DNA of 64,000 bases from Kineosporia rhizophila (GCF_021277265.1 NZ_JAJSOH010000001.1:434001-498000); one strand, 5' to 3'; shown: positions 7,016 through 16,326, counted from the first letter of the stretch. Numbers and translations are program-made. The notes: generated from the letters alone by a model not told the origin.

Positions 7016-9796
7016 TCACTGCCCCAGCCGGCGCACCATCGTCAGCCGGGAGCGGGTGGCGGCGAACGCGATCGTGGTCGCGAGCAGGGGGATCCCCACC
7101 GCCACGGCGAGCAGGTACCAGCCGGGCAGGGCCAGCCGCCACAGGTTCTCGCCACCGTACTCGACGGCCCAGTCCTGCTGCATCCGGACCAGGATCCAGC
7201 CGGCCAGGATGCCGCTCAGCACCCCGAGAATCCCACCCAGGCCCGAGATCACTCCGGCCTGGGCGGCCGCGAGCCGACGTCGTACCCCCGGCCCGGCGCC
7301 CACGGCGGCCAGCGTGGCCACGTCGGCCCGCGCCTCGGCCGCGGCCAGGCCCACCGCGGTGAAGGTGCCGACCAGACTGATCACGGCACAGGCGATGAGC
7401 AACGCCAGCTGCCCGAGGGCGTACTGACTGGTGTAGCCCCGCTCGACCGTGCCCTCCAGCCCGGTCCGGGCCAGCAGGAGGTCGTTCGCGGCCTCCTCCT
7501 CGTCCTTCGTCGGCATCCGGCTCATGTCGGCCACGAAACCGATGTCCTGCAGGGAGATCCCGAGCTCCTCGGCGGCCGTGACCGGGTAGACGATCCCGTC
7601 CAGGCTGAGCTGCCCCGGCGCCGAACGCACGGCCTTCAGCGGGATGACCTCCCGGCTCAGGTCGTTGCCGTCCTGGTCGTAGCGGTGCACCAGTACGTGC
7701 ACCCGGCCGTCGGGCCAGATCAGCTCGGGACGGTTGGTGACCACGCTGCCCGCCCGGAGCGCGGCCTCGTCCGAGGCGGCCCGGCCACCGGTCAGGATCC
7801 GTAGCGCCGAACCGTCGTCGAAGATCGAACCGGCGGAGTCCAGGGTGCCGACCGGGTTCCGGCCGTAGTAGCAGGCGCCGGGCCAGCCCTCTTCGGCCTC
7901 CGGCGCACCCGGTTCCAGCACCGTGCCCTCTTCCCCCGGGCAGCGCCGGTCCGGAGGCCTCAGCTCCTGGACCTCCACCTCGACCTCGCCGTCCGGCTGG
8001 GACCAGGCCGGGGTGCGCAGCGGCTGAACCGTCTTGACCGGCAGTTCGTCACGAACGATCGCCTCAGCCCGATCCATCGATCCGATGACCTCGTCGACCG
8101 CATACCCGGAGGCGCCGACGGTCAGAACGCCTTCTACTGCGGTCGCCCGATAGTCGCGCCGGTCGTGGTCGTCCTGCGCCGCGACGTAGACCAGCGCTGC
8201 ACTACCCCCGGCGATCGCGGCCAGCACCGCGGCCACCGCCGGAGCGGTGCGGCTGCGCTGGCGGGCCGCGTCCCGCAGGGCGAACCGGATGGTGAAGGGA
8301 GACCGCACGGCCAGGCGGGCGGCCAGTGCCACGACGGCACCGGAGGCCAGCACCATGCCTACCTCGGCCACCCCCAGGCCCAGCACGGTCACGAAGGCCC
8401 AGCGCCGGGACGATCCGAACACCGCGAGCGCGGCGCCGGCCAGGGTGATGAGGAGCCCGGCCACCGGCACCCGCAGCGCCGGCGGGTGGTATCCGCGTCG
8501 GCCGGTCAGGGCGGCCACCACGTCGAGGCGGGCGGCCTGGCGCGCCGGGAACAGCGAGGCCCCGGCCGCGGTCAGGCCCCCCACCGCGACCAGGACCGCG
8601 AGGTCGGTCAGGCGGATGTCCACCCGCACCACGGTGGTGCCGAAGGCCCGCGCCACCTCGACCAGCCCGATCCCGATCGGCACACCCACCGCTGCCGCGA
8701 CGGCACTGCTGACCAGACCGATCAGGCCGTTGGTGGCCAGGACGAGGGTGCGCAGATGCTTGGGTTCGGCCCCGGCCGCCACCATCAGGGCCAGCGTGCG
8801 CTGGTTGCGCCGGGCGCCGACGGCGATGGCCGGGCCGGCCAGCAGGGCGATCTGGAGCAGGATCAGGCCCACCGCCACCGCGGCGATGCCCACCGCATCA
8901 CCGTTCTGCCCCAGCCCGTAGTCGTCGTCGTTGAAGGCGACCTGGCTGGACGGCGGCGGGTTCTCGACCACATGCCGGCTCAGCACGGTCGCCCCGCGCT
9001 GGTTGATGTCCAGCACCGCGTCCCAGGTCACCGGGTCGGGGCCGACCACCAGCAGACGGGACTCGCCAAACGCGCCGCCGTAGCTGATGAACGAATTCTG
9101 CGTGGCGAAGGCGTCTTCGGGGAACAGCGAGCCCGGCAGGCCGATCACCTGCCGGTCCAGATCCAGCCCGCTGACCACCCCGACCACCTTCAGGCGCTGC
9201 TCGGGGTCATGGGCGGAGGGCCGGTAGACGAGCTCGTCGCCGGCCTTCACCCCGGTGTCGGCCACCGCGTCGCTGACCACCACCTCCCCGGGCTCCTCGG
9301 GAGCCCGGCCGGACTCCTGCTCGACGAGGCCCTTGACCCCGCTCGCGGTGTAGTCGAACTCCCGCACCTTGAGCGCCAGGAACCGGTCCTGCCAGCGCAG
9401 GTTGCGGTTGGAGTCGAACGTGCGATCGCGCACCAGCCGGTCCCGGGCCGGGATCAGCGCACCGACCTCGGCCTCGAACTCCTCGGGCGTCGGGGCCGCC
9501 GCGGCGGACCCGACGGTCCCCTCGGAGACGTACTGGGTCCCGTTGTCGGTGGGCGACTGCACGATCGGGGTACCGTCGACGTAGGCGATCCGGGCCTGCG
9601 CCTGCACCCCCAGCGCCACCCGGACGTTGTCCTGCGGATCGCGCACGTCCGAGCGGTAGAGCACCGACACCGAAGCCATCACGAGCACCGGCAGGGCGAT
9701 CATCAGCGCAATCAGGGCGCTGCGCCCCTTGTTCCGCCAGGCGTCGCGCCGGGCGATCCGGAGCGCCGCCCGCCAGAACACGATCCGCTGTCTCAC
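7016..9796 (-). CDS. FtsX-like ABC transporter permease (distal copy)
   Basis: A large FtsX/MacB-type permease of about 926 residues. It has an N-terminal transmembrane helix (ALIALMIALPVLVMASVSV), a large extracytoplasmic region, a cluster of three helices around residues 345-500, a second helix near 560, and a repeated FtsX domain at the C-terminus. The start is GTG 9796, which overlaps the upstream permease stop by 4 bases (GTGA); the reading frame continues further upstream only as an artefact. It is paralogous to the next permease along most of its length, and the shared ATPase 12561-13352 probably energises a heterodimer. Likely role is export or extrusion of a lipophilic compound or peptide. 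Confidence 0.88.
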   Translation of the reverse strand: MRQRIVFWRAALRIARRDAWRNKGRSALIALMIALPVLVMASVSVLYRSDVRDPQDNVRVALGVQAQARIAYVDGTPIVQSPTDNGTQYVSEGTVGSAAAAPTPEEFEAEVGALIPARDRLVRDRTFDSNRNLRWQDRFLALKVREFDYTASGVKGLVEQESGRAPEEPGEVVVSDAVADTGVKAGDELVYRPSAHDPEQRLKVVGVVSGLDLDRQVIGLPGSLFPEDAFATQNSFISYGGAFGESRLLVVGPDPVTWDAVLDINQRGATVLSRHVVENPPPSSQVAFNDDDYGLGQNGDAVGIAAVAVGLILLQIALLAGPAIAVGARRNQRTLALMVAAGAEPKHLRTLVLATNGLIGLVSSAVAAAVGVPIGIGLVEVARAFGTTVVRVDIRLTDLAVLVAVGGLTAAGASLFPARQAARLDVVAALTGRRGYHPPALRVPVAGLLITLAGAALAVFGSSRRWAFVTVLGLGVAEVGMVLASGAVVALAARLAVRSPFTIRFALRDAARQRSRTAPAVAAVLAAIAGGSAALVYVAAQDDHDRRDYRATAVEGVLTVGASGYAVDEVIGSMDRAEAIVRDELPVKTVQPLRTPAWSQPDGEVEVEVQELRPPDRRCPGEEGTVLEPGAPEAEEGWPGACYYGRNPVGTLDSAGSIFDDGSALRILTGGRAASDEAALRAGSVVTNRPELIWPDGRVHVLVHRYDQDGNDLSREVIPLKAVRSAPGQLSLDGIVYPVTAAEELGISLQDIGFVADMSRMPTKDEEEAANDLLLARTGLEGTVERGYTSQYALGQLALLIACAVISLVGTFTAVGLAAAEARADVATLAAVGAGPGVRRRLAAAQAGVISGLGGILGVLSGILAGWILVRMQQDWAVEYGGENLWRLALPGWYLLAVAVGIPLLATTIAFAATRSRLTMVRRLGQ

Positions 9797-12564
9797 AGAC
9801 CGACCCTCCTCAACGGCGGCAGCGGTCTGCGGGCCACCAGGGACCCGACCCCCATCGCGATCAGCGGGATGCCGAGGCCGACCCCGAGCAGGTGCGGCCA
9901 GGGAACGATGAACTCCCAGATCGCCGAGTCGCTGAACTGCACCCCGGCCGGCCGGGCCAGCCGCACCAGGACGTAGCCGGCCAGCACACCGCTGCCCAGC
10001 CCGAGAACCGTTCCGAGCCCGGCGATCACCGCGCCCTGCCCGGCCCCGAGCCACTTGCGCAGACCCGGCTCGGCGCCCAGCGTGGACAGGGTGGACAGGT
10101 CGGCCCGCGACTCGGTGACGGCCAGACCGACCGCGGTGAAGGTGGCGACCAGGCTGATCACTCCCGCGGCCACCAGCAGGGCCAGGACGGTGAGCCGGTA
10201 GGTCTCCTGGTAGCCGCGTTCCACCTCGACCTGCGACACCTGGCCGGTCGCCATGAGCGCGGCCCGGACCGAGTCCTCCTGACTCTCCGAGAGAGGCTGC
10301 GGCGGCTGGGCGACCAGACCGCCGGGGACCAGCTCGACCCCCAGCTCCGGCGCCGTCCCGATCGGGAAGACCGGCTGCGGCAGGCGCAGTTCACCGGTGG
10401 CCAGCGTCGCCGGGAGAACGACCTGCGTGCTCTCCTGCTCCTTGCCGTCCCGGGTGTGACGCTGCACCGTCAGCTGCACCGTGCCGTCCGGCCGGAGCTG
10501 CGCCGGATCGGCCACCACCACCCGGCCGGCCCGCAGTGCGGCCACGTCCTCTTCGGCCCGGCCGCCGGTGAGCACCGCCAGGGCGCTCCCGTCGTCGAAG
10601 ACGTCACCGTCCAACGACTTCAGCGCGTGATCTTCCCAGTAGCAGATCTCCAGCGAGTTGGTGGGGAAGTTCCCGGTGCTGCCTTCGCACCGGTTGTTCG
10701 GCTGACGCTCCGGCTCGAGGTAGGTGGTGAAATTCCCGTCCACGATCTTGACCCTGGAGAAATCTGCGATGTCGTCGGTACCGAGCTCCTCGGCCAGAAC
10801 CTTCTCGGCCCGGTCGAGCGGCTCCACCGCACCGGTGGTCGAGAGGAACGGATCGGTACCGGTCACCCTGACCACGCCCAGTTCGCCGGCGGCGTTGTAG
10901 ACCCGGGCCTGGTGGTCCTCCGCCGAGGCGAAATAGACCAGCCCGGCCGTGCCTCCGGCCACGGCCGCGAGAACAGCCGCCACCGCCGGGGCGGTCCGGG
11001 TCCGCTGCCGGGAGGCGTCCCGCAGGGCGAACCGCATCCGGAAGGGCAGACCTCGGGACAACCGGGCGGCCGTGGCCACCACTGCTCCGACGGTCATCAC
11101 CAGGCCGATCTCGAACAGGCCCAGGCCCACCACCACACGAGCCGGATCGGCGATGAACCCCCGGGTGGCCTGCACTGCCAGAGCAAGACCGCCGACGGCA
11201 ACGGCCCCACCGATCAGCGGCAGCAGCAGCCGGACCGGACCGGAACCCCGGGACCGGCGGCCGGTCAGGGTGCGGGCCACGTTCATCCGCGCGATCTGCT
11301 GGGCCGGGACCAGCGCCGTCATCACCACGGTCAGGGTGCCGACCAGGACCAGGGCGAAGAGATCGGTGAAGTGCAGGTCGATCCGGGGCATGTCGGGATC
11401 GCCCCACTGACGCAGGCCGGCCACCACGAGCACCCCGGCCAGGCCCCCGACCACGGCTGCCGCGACCGAGCTGACCAGGCCGATCACGCCGTACGAGGCG
11501 AGCAGCACCCGGCGCAGGTGAGCCCGGCTGCCTCCGGCGGCCGCGATCAGGGCCAGATCCCGCTGGTTGCGCCAGGCACCGACGGCGATCGCCGGACCGG
11601 CCAGCAGCGCGATCTGCAGCAGGGCCAGACCCGCCACCACCACCACGATCACAGCGGTCTGCCGGGACGGGCGACTCGTGCCGTCGCTGCTGTAGACCCC
11701 GAGGGTGCTGGCCGAGGGATCGGCGAAGACCTCTTTGCTGAACACCACGGCCCCGACCTTGTTCAGCTCACGGACGTGCGACCAGGTCACCGGGCTCGGC
11801 CCGGTCACCAGCCACTCCACCGCAACCGGCCGGCGATCCTTCTCCCGCTGCGACCGAGGCAGATCGAAAAGATCCTGTGAGAGCAGGGTTCCGGGCATTC
11901 CCAGGATCGAGTCGCGCGCGGTGCTGTGGTAACTGTCCACCACGCCGACCACGGTCAGCTCGACCGGCCCCTGCCCCTCGGCGGCGCGGTAGGTGATCAC
12001 GTCGCCCTGGGCCAGGCCCTGGCTGGTCAGGTCCTCGCTGACCACAACCTCTCCGGGCCCGGCCGGGGCGCGACCTGAGACCTGCTCGACCAGGCCGTCG
12101 ATACCGGCTGCCGTGTAGTCCAGTTCACGCAACGACACGGTCTTACGTTCGGCGATTCCGGGCCACTGCACCTGAGTCTGGTTCACCGAGGTCCAGCGTT
12201 CGGCGACCAGGGTGTCATCGGCGGGGATCCGCCGGCTCAGCAGTTCCTGGTACTGGGCCGGATTCAGCTGCCCCAGCCCTTCCTGGTCCACCGGGACGTT
12301 CGACACGGTGACCCCGGCGTCTGCCGACTGCTCGATCGGATTGAGCGCCTGCCACAGGATCCGGGCCTGCGCCGCTCCCATCTGGGCCCGAAGCTCGTCC
12401 TCGGTGTCCCACTTCTGCGACTGGTAGATCACCGAGACCACCGCCATGGCCAGCACCGGCACCGCCACCAGGCAGGCGATCAGCACGCTCCGGCGCCGGT
12501 TCCGCTGAATGTCCCGGAAAGCCAGCCGCAGAACGGGCTTCCAGGAACCGAACCAGCGCTTCAT
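9793..12564 (-). CDS. FtsX-like ABC transporter permease (proximal copy)
   Basis: A 923-residue permease with the same architecture as its downstream paralogue: an N-terminal helix after RRRSVLIACLVAVPVLAM, an outer domain, a central three-helix FtsX cluster, a second outer domain and a C-terminal FtsX cluster. ATG 12564 overlaps the stop of the ATPase gene (ATGA), so ATPase and permeases are coupled. The two permeases share RDASRQRTRTAPAVAAVLA-type segments, pointing to tandem duplication. Confidence 0.9.
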   Translation of the reverse strand: MKRWFGSWKPVLRLAFRDIQRNRRRSVLIACLVAVPVLAMAVVSVIYQSQKWDTEDELRAQMGAAQARILWQALNPIEQSADAGVTVSNVPVDQEGLGQLNPAQYQELLSRRIPADDTLVAERWTSVNQTQVQWPGIAERKTVSLRELDYTAAGIDGLVEQVSGRAPAGPGEVVVSEDLTSQGLAQGDVITYRAAEGQGPVELTVVGVVDSYHSTARDSILGMPGTLLSQDLFDLPRSQREKDRRPVAVEWLVTGPSPVTWSHVRELNKVGAVVFSKEVFADPSASTLGVYSSDGTSRPSRQTAVIVVVVAGLALLQIALLAGPAIAVGAWRNQRDLALIAAAGGSRAHLRRVLLASYGVIGLVSSVAAAVVGGLAGVLVVAGLRQWGDPDMPRIDLHFTDLFALVLVGTLTVVMTALVPAQQIARMNVARTLTGRRSRGSGPVRLLLPLIGGAVAVGGLALAVQATRGFIADPARVVVGLGLFEIGLVMTVGAVVATAARLSRGLPFRMRFALRDASRQRTRTAPAVAAVLAAVAGGTAGLVYFASAEDHQARVYNAAGELGVVRVTGTDPFLSTTGAVEPLDRAEKVLAEELGTDDIADFSRVKIVDGNFTTYLEPERQPNNRCEGSTGNFPTNSLEICYWEDHALKSLDGDVFDDGSALAVLTGGRAEEDVAALRAGRVVVADPAQLRPDGTVQLTVQRHTRDGKEQESTQVVLPATLATGELRLPQPVFPIGTAPELGVELVPGGLVAQPPQPLSESQEDSVRAALMATGQVSQVEVERGYQETYRLTVLALLVAAGVISLVATFTAVGLAVTESRADLSTLSTLGAEPGLRKWLGAGQGAVIAGLGTVLGLGSGVLAGYVLVRLARPAGVQFSDSAIWEFIVPWPHLLGVGLGIPLIAMGVGSLVARRPLPPLRRVGL

Positions 12565-13352
12565 CGGCCCGGGAAGGGCGCGTCGTCGGAGACCTTGCCG
12601 TCGCGCAGCAGCACCACGCGGTCGGCCCAGGCGGCGTGCTGCGAGTCGTGGGTGACCAGCAGGCCGGCCGCACCGGCATCGACCCGGGCGCGCAGCAGCC
12701 GCATGATCGCCTCCCCGGTGAGCGAGTCCAGCGCTCCGGTCGGTTCGTCGGCCAGCACCAGGCGGCGCGGGCCGACCAGGGCGCGGGCGATGGCCACCCG
12801 CTGCTGCTGACCGCCGGACATCTCCTCGGGGAACCGGTCGGCCAGGTCTTCGACGCCGACCTCGCTCAGGGCCGCCCGGGCCTCCTTACGGGCCTGGCGG
12901 GTGCCGATCCCGTCGAGTTCCCGCGGCAGCATCACGTTCTCGACCGCAGTCAGGGCCGGAACCAGGTTCAGGTCCTGGAACACGTATCCCACGCTGCGCC
13001 GGCGCAGGGCGGCCCGGGACTTCACCGAGAGCCCGCCGATGCTCACCCCGTCCACCACCACGTCACCCGAGGTGGGCTTGTCCAGGCCACCGGCCACGTG
13101 CAGCAGGGTGGACTTGCCGGATCCGGAAGGTCCCATCACGGCCACCAGTTCGCCGACCCGGACCTCCAGGCTGACCCCGTTCAGGGCGTGCACCGGCACG
13201 GCGGTGCCCTGCCCGTGCACCCGGGCCACCTCCTCCAGCCGCAACAGCACCGGCCGACGGTCCTCCGTCTGCTCGGACCCCACCGCAACCGGCTCCGTGG
13301 CCGGCGTGTCGATACTGCTCATGTCCTCGAAACCCCTCTGAACGTCACTCAT
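12561..13352 (-). CDS. ABC transporter ATP-binding protein (MacB/LolD type)
   Basis: ATPase subunit for the two FtsX-type permeases. It shows Walker A GPSGSGKST (near residue 75), the Q-loop region YVFQDLNLVP, signature MSGGQQQR, Walker B LVLADEPTGALD, and the H-loop His in LVTHDSQHA. ATG 13352 sits within the last codons of the PadR gene (8-base overlap). An internal ATG at 13322 is an alternative. The operon order padR-ATPase-permease-permease is typical of regulated drug or peptide exporters. Confidence 0.92.
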   Translation of the reverse strand: MSDVQRGFEDMSSIDTPATEPVAVGSEQTEDRRPVLLRLEEVARVHGQGTAVPVHALNGVSLEVRVGELVAVMGPSGSGKSTLLHVAGGLDKPTSGDVVVDGVSIGGLSVKSRAALRRRSVGYVFQDLNLVPALTAVENVMLPRELDGIGTRQARKEARAALSEVGVEDLADRFPEEMSGGQQQRVAIARALVGPRRLVLADEPTGALDSLTGEAIMRLLRARVDAGAAGLLVTHDSQHAAWADRVVLLRDGKVSDDAPFPGR

Positions 13353-13872
13353 CACGCGCCGCCAGGCGCTGCTCGACCAGATCCAGCCAGCGGGCCTCGG
13401 CCTCGGCCGAGAAGATCAGGCTGTCCAGGACCAGGAGCCGGGCCAGTTCCGCACCCTTGGCCGGATGCGGCAGCGCACGCTTCTCCCGGGTGTATCCCTG
13501 CAGCACGCGCAGGGTTTCGCTCTTCTGCCGGTGCACCACCGCGATCGCGTCGACCAGGGGTGCGGTCGCGGCCAGGGCGATCTTGATCGCCACCTCGTCA
13601 CGGTTCGGCGTGCCGCGATCCACGGCCGTGCTCCACCAGTTCTCGACCTCTTCGCGCCCGGCGTAGGTGAGCCGGTAGTTGACCGAGCCGTCCTCCTTGC
13701 GGCCCGCCTCCTCCACCAGCCCGTCCCGCACCAGGCGGTTCAGGGTCGTGTAGACCTGCCCGATGTTGATCGGCCAGGTCCGCCCGGTACGCAGTTCGAA
13801 CTCGTGCCGGAGCTGGTATCCGTACTGCTCGCCCTCGGCCAGGATGGCCAGCAGGCTCTGTCGGACCGACAT
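13345..13872 (-). CDS. PadR-family transcriptional regulator
   Basis: A 175-residue repressor-type protein. The winged helix spans residues 1-80 (QSLLAILAEGEQYGYQLR, then IGQVYTTLNRLVRDGLVE), followed by a helical C-terminal dimerisation domain. It is the first gene of the exporter operon and overlaps the ATPase gene, a layout in which PadR usually represses its own operon until a ligand binds. Two matching ATAC-N3-GTAT dyads lie just upstream and are its likely operators. Confidence 0.9.
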   Translation of the reverse strand: MSVRQSLLAILAEGEQYGYQLRHEFELRTGRTWPINIGQVYTTLNRLVRDGLVEEAGRKEDGSVNYRLTYAGREEVENWWSTAVDRGTPNRDEVAIKIALAATAPLVDAIAVVHRQKSETLRVLQGYTREKRALPHPAKGAELARLLVLDSLIFSAEAEARWLDLVEQRLAARDE

Positions 13873-13894
13873 CTCCGGAACTCCCCTCCTTCAT

Positions 13895-13930
13895 GCATAC
13901 CCGGTATGCGGCAGAAGCTATACCGAGTAT
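13895..13930. promoter_or_regulatory. Tandem PadR operator candidates
   Basis: Two copies of ATAC-N3-GTAT lie 23 bases apart centre to centre. The first is embedded in a 15-base perfect dyad GCATACC-C-GGTATGC (13895-13909); the second is ATACCGAGTAT (13920-13930). They lie 23-58 bases before the PadR start, where they would overlap its promoter, including a TATAGC box on the minus strand. Confidence 0.65.
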
Positions 13931-14133
13931 GGTGGACCGAGCAAGCACCGAGCCCGTACCGGCACCGCGCCGGTCCGGGCGCACGACACGCCCGCAACCC
14001 GACTGCACCGCTCGCCTCGCGAGTCGGCACCGATCGGCACGGGCGCGGGAGTTCGGCACCGGAACGGCATTCCAGCGGCACCAGGGGCTCACAGGAGCGA
14101 GCTGCCGTTATTAGATCGTGACCGCACGAACTG

Positions 14134-14164
14134 CCCCAAAAGGACGCCCGACGCGTCTTTGGGG
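14134..14164. other. Imperfect hairpin in the PadR upstream gap
   Basis: CCCCAAAAGGACGC and GCGTCTTTGGGG can pair around a 5-base loop with a two-base bulge. The 342-base gap 13873-14214 otherwise holds the PadR operators and, nearer the small ORF, the GTACTC dyad. The hairpin may be a 5' leader structure for the small plus-strand gene or a terminator for an unseen transcript. Confidence 0.35.
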
Positions 14165-14189
14165 GTGGGGGCCGCAACCAGCGGTCGGA

Positions 14190-14202
14190 GTACTCGGAGT
14201 AC
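14190..14202. promoter_or_regulatory. 13-base perfect dyad before small ORF
   Basis: GTACTC-G-GAGTAC is a perfect inverted repeat placed 13 bases before the ATG of the 41-codon ORF. It could be an operator or a small leader hairpin. No regulator can be assigned. Confidence 0.4.
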
Positions 14203-14214
14203 CTGGGGGCAGGG

Positions 14215-14340
14215 ATGAGCATCAAGAACTTCGTCGTCGGCGTGGCCGCGGCTGCACTGGGGTCGGCGTTCCTCACCATCGCCGGTACACCCGATGACGA
14301 TCTGGTCCCTGCGGCTGACCTGGCCGATGACCTGGTCTGA
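14215..14340 (+). CDS. Small hypothetical peptide, 41 residues, hydrophobic then acidic
   Basis: The frame starts MSIKNFVVGVAAAALGSAF and ends in an Asp-rich tail (DDDLV, DLADDLV). The N-terminus resembles a signal or single membrane segment with a Lys at position 4. GGGGGCAGGG lies directly before the ATG as a ribosome site. It is followed 157 bases later by the sigma-region-2-like membrane protein and may be its co-transcribed partner. Too short for homology judgement; coding status rests on the ribosome site, the start and the amphipathic composition. Confidence 0.45.
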   Translation: MSIKNFVVGVAAAALGSAFLTIAGTPDDDLVPAADLADDLV

Positions 14341-14497
14341 TCGGAAGGTCCGGGAGTTGTCCGGCCAGTAGCCTGCTCAGGCGCCTCGGGGGGCGAGGAG
14401 GTCGGGCCACGGCGAACCAGTGGGGATCAGGACCACCGGCACGCGGCGCGCCCAGGTCCGGAACGAGCAGTGGCGAGTACGAGGAACGGCGGGTGGA

Positions 14498-15451
14498 ATG
14501 ACGACCGACACGCAGGCACCGGCAGGTCGCGGGCTGCCCGACCGGCAACCCCGCCGGTTCCCGGGCCGGATCCCGGGCCAGACGGCAGGTGGCGCCGCCG
14601 ACCAGAACCCGGGCCGCCTGCCCACCCGTAGGCCCGGCCGCCGGGAAGACGACTGGGTGTCCCTGTTCCCCGAGTTGTACCGCTCGGCCTTCACCGCGGC
14701 CCACCGTGAACTCGGCAGCCGGACGGCAGCCGAAGAGGTCACCCACGCCACTCTGGCCCGGGCCCACGCCCAGTGGCCGCGCATCGGTGATTCGCCGGTG
14801 GGCTGGGTCTCCACCGCCGCCCGTACCCAGGCCCGGCAGGTGCTGCAGCGTCAGCCCCTGGGCCGCGAGGTTCTCACCGACGACGAGACCGAACTGCTCC
14901 CGGGCCAGATCCCCGATCCGGCGCCCGGTGATCTGGCCGCCGTAACTCGCCGCGGCCGCTGGCTGCGCCGTCGGCGGGCGGCCGGCTGGGCCACGGCGGG
15001 GGCCTCGGTAGTGGCCGCAGCGATCCTGGCCGTGGGGCTGGGCAACTGGATGCCCCCGACGCGGGTGGGCGCTGCGGCCGTGCCCGCAGTCGCGCCCGTC
15101 ACCTCCGACTACTCCCCGATCGACGAGACCGCTCAGGCCTCGCAGGCGCCGAACCTGCTCTTCGGCCGGATCAGCGCGGGCCGTAGCGAGCAGGGCTCCG
15201 TACGGGTCACGTTCGAGCCCGCAACCCTGGCGTCCGGGCAGGAGCAGCGCTGGGGTTCGCCCCAGCAGCTGGTGATCGACCCGCCGGCGTCGCTGGAGTC
15301 ACGGCAGTACGCGCGTGAGGGTCAGCCTCTGATCGCCCGCACGCCGGAACAGCTCGTGCAGAACCTCAACCGCTCCACCCCCGGCGGCCAGGCCGAGGTC
15401 TGGGTACGGCTGGGCCCCGACGGCCGGATCAGCGCCCTTCGCGAGCGCTGA
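14498..15451 (+). CDS. Sigma-region-2-like protein with a transmembrane segment
   Basis: A 317-residue protein. Residues 1-50 are a Pro/Arg/Gly-rich disordered leader. Residues 55-125 (WVSLFPELYRSAFTAAHREL, AAEEVTHATLARAHAQW, VGWVSTAARTQARQVL) resemble ECF sigma factor region 2. No region 4 follows. Instead a basic stop-transfer (RRGRWLRRRRAAGW) precedes one helix (about 165-185) and an outer domain of ~130 residues. It therefore looks like a membrane-anchored sigma-like or anti-sigma-like fusion, not a working sigma factor. I chose ATG 14498 (GGGTGGA just upstream) over the longer frame from 14420. Function unknown. Confidence 0.6.
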   Translation: MTTDTQAPAGRGLPDRQPRRFPGRIPGQTAGGAADQNPGRLPTRRPGRREDDWVSLFPELYRSAFTAAHRELGSRTAAEEVTHATLARAHAQWPRIGDSPVGWVSTAARTQARQVLQRQPLGREVLTDDETELLPGQIPDPAPGDLAAVTRRGRWLRRRRAAGWATAGASVVAAAILAVGLGNWMPPTRVGAAAVPAVAPVTSDYSPIDETAQASQAPNLLFGRISAGRSEQGSVRVTFEPATLASGQEQRWGSPQQLVIDPPASLESRQYAREGQPLIARTPEQLVQNLNRSTPGGQAEVWVRLGPDGRISALRER

Positions 15452-15455
15452 ACCC

Positions 15456-16133
15456 TCAAACGGCGTGCTGACGGATCCAGGCATGCATGGCGATCGCCGC
15501 CGCCGCCCCGGCATTGATCGACCGGGTCGAGCCGAACTGGGCGATCGAGAGCACCTGCTCGCAGGCCTGCAGCGTGGCCTCGGACAGCCCCGGCCCCTCC
15601 TGGCCGAACACCAGCACGCAGTCGCGGGGCAGCTGCGCCGTCTCCAGGGCGACCGATCCGGGCACGTTGTCGATCCCGATCACCGTCAGCCCCTGCCCGG
15701 CTGCCCACCCGGTCAGCGCCGCGGCGTCCTCGTGGTGCTGAACGTGCAGGTAGCGATCGGTCACCATGGCCCCCCGCCGATTCCAGCGGCGGCGGCCCAC
15801 GATGTGCACCCCGGCCGCGTTGAATGCGTTGGCCGTGCGCACCACCGAGCCGATGTTCAGGTCGTGCGCCCAGTTCTCGATGGCCACGTGGAAGGAGTGC
15901 CGACGGGTGTCCAGCTCGGCCACGATCGCCTCGACGCTCCAGTAGCGGAACTCGTCCACCACGTTGCGCCGGTCGCCCAGTTCCAGCAGCTCCGGGTCGT
16001 AACGCGGGTCGTCCGGCCAAGGCCCTTCCCAGGGCCCCACCCCGACCGACGCCACCTCGACCGGCAATGCCGCCTCGGCCGGCGTCACGTCCACCGGCGC
16101 CGACCCGTCGCCCTCACCCAGCCGCTCACTCAC
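15456..16133 (-). CDS. TrmH/SpoU-family RNA 2'-O-ribose methyltransferase
   Basis: A SAM-dependent SPOUT methyltransferase of 225 residues acting on tRNA or rRNA. Motif 1 is NIGSVVRTANAFNAAGVHIVG with the catalytic Arg, motif 2 is LVFGQEGPGLSEATL, and motif 3 is the knot segment FGSTRSINAGAAAAIAMHAW. The first ~70 residues are an extra N-terminal region not seen in minimal TrmH. It is convergent with the sigma-like gene, with only 4 bases between the stops. The target nucleotide cannot be assigned. Confidence 0.9.
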   Translation of the reverse strand: MSERLGEGDGSAPVDVTPAEAALPVEVASVGVGPWEGPWPDDPRYDPELLELGDRRNVVDEFRYWSVEAIVAELDTRRHSFHVAIENWAHDLNIGSVVRTANAFNAAGVHIVGRRRWNRRGAMVTDRYLHVQHHEDAAALTGWAAGQGLTVIGIDNVPGSVALETAQLPRDCVLVFGQEGPGLSEATLQACEQVLSIAQFGSTRSINAGAAAAIAMHAWIRQHAV

Positions 16134-16311
16134 CCGCCGATCCTGCCCTACCCGCCCACCCCGTCCGTCGTCGGTGCCTCGGCCACCGGGCCCGATTCAC
16201 CTGACGGAATGATGTTCGCCCAGAGCGGGAACGCCGGACCGGGCTTCCCACGTTGACGGCTTACGTGCACCTACCCCCGGGGAAACCCCACGAGTCCGTT
16301 CACACCGACAC

Positions 16312-16317
16312 CGTAGG
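16312..16317 (+). promoter_or_regulatory. -10 box of leaderless DedA promoter
   Basis: TAGGGT matches TANNNT and ends 9 bases before GTG 16327, the spacing expected for a leaderless mRNA. This favours GTG 16327 over GTG 16318 as the DedA start. Confidence 0.45.
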
Positions 16318-16326
16318 GTGGGCGCC

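Noticed and set aside
8165..9976. 603-codon plus-strand ORF opposite the ABC permease
   Set aside because: It is antisense to a well-supported permease, rich in Arg, Gly, His and Gln, with no domain; a GC-skew shadow.
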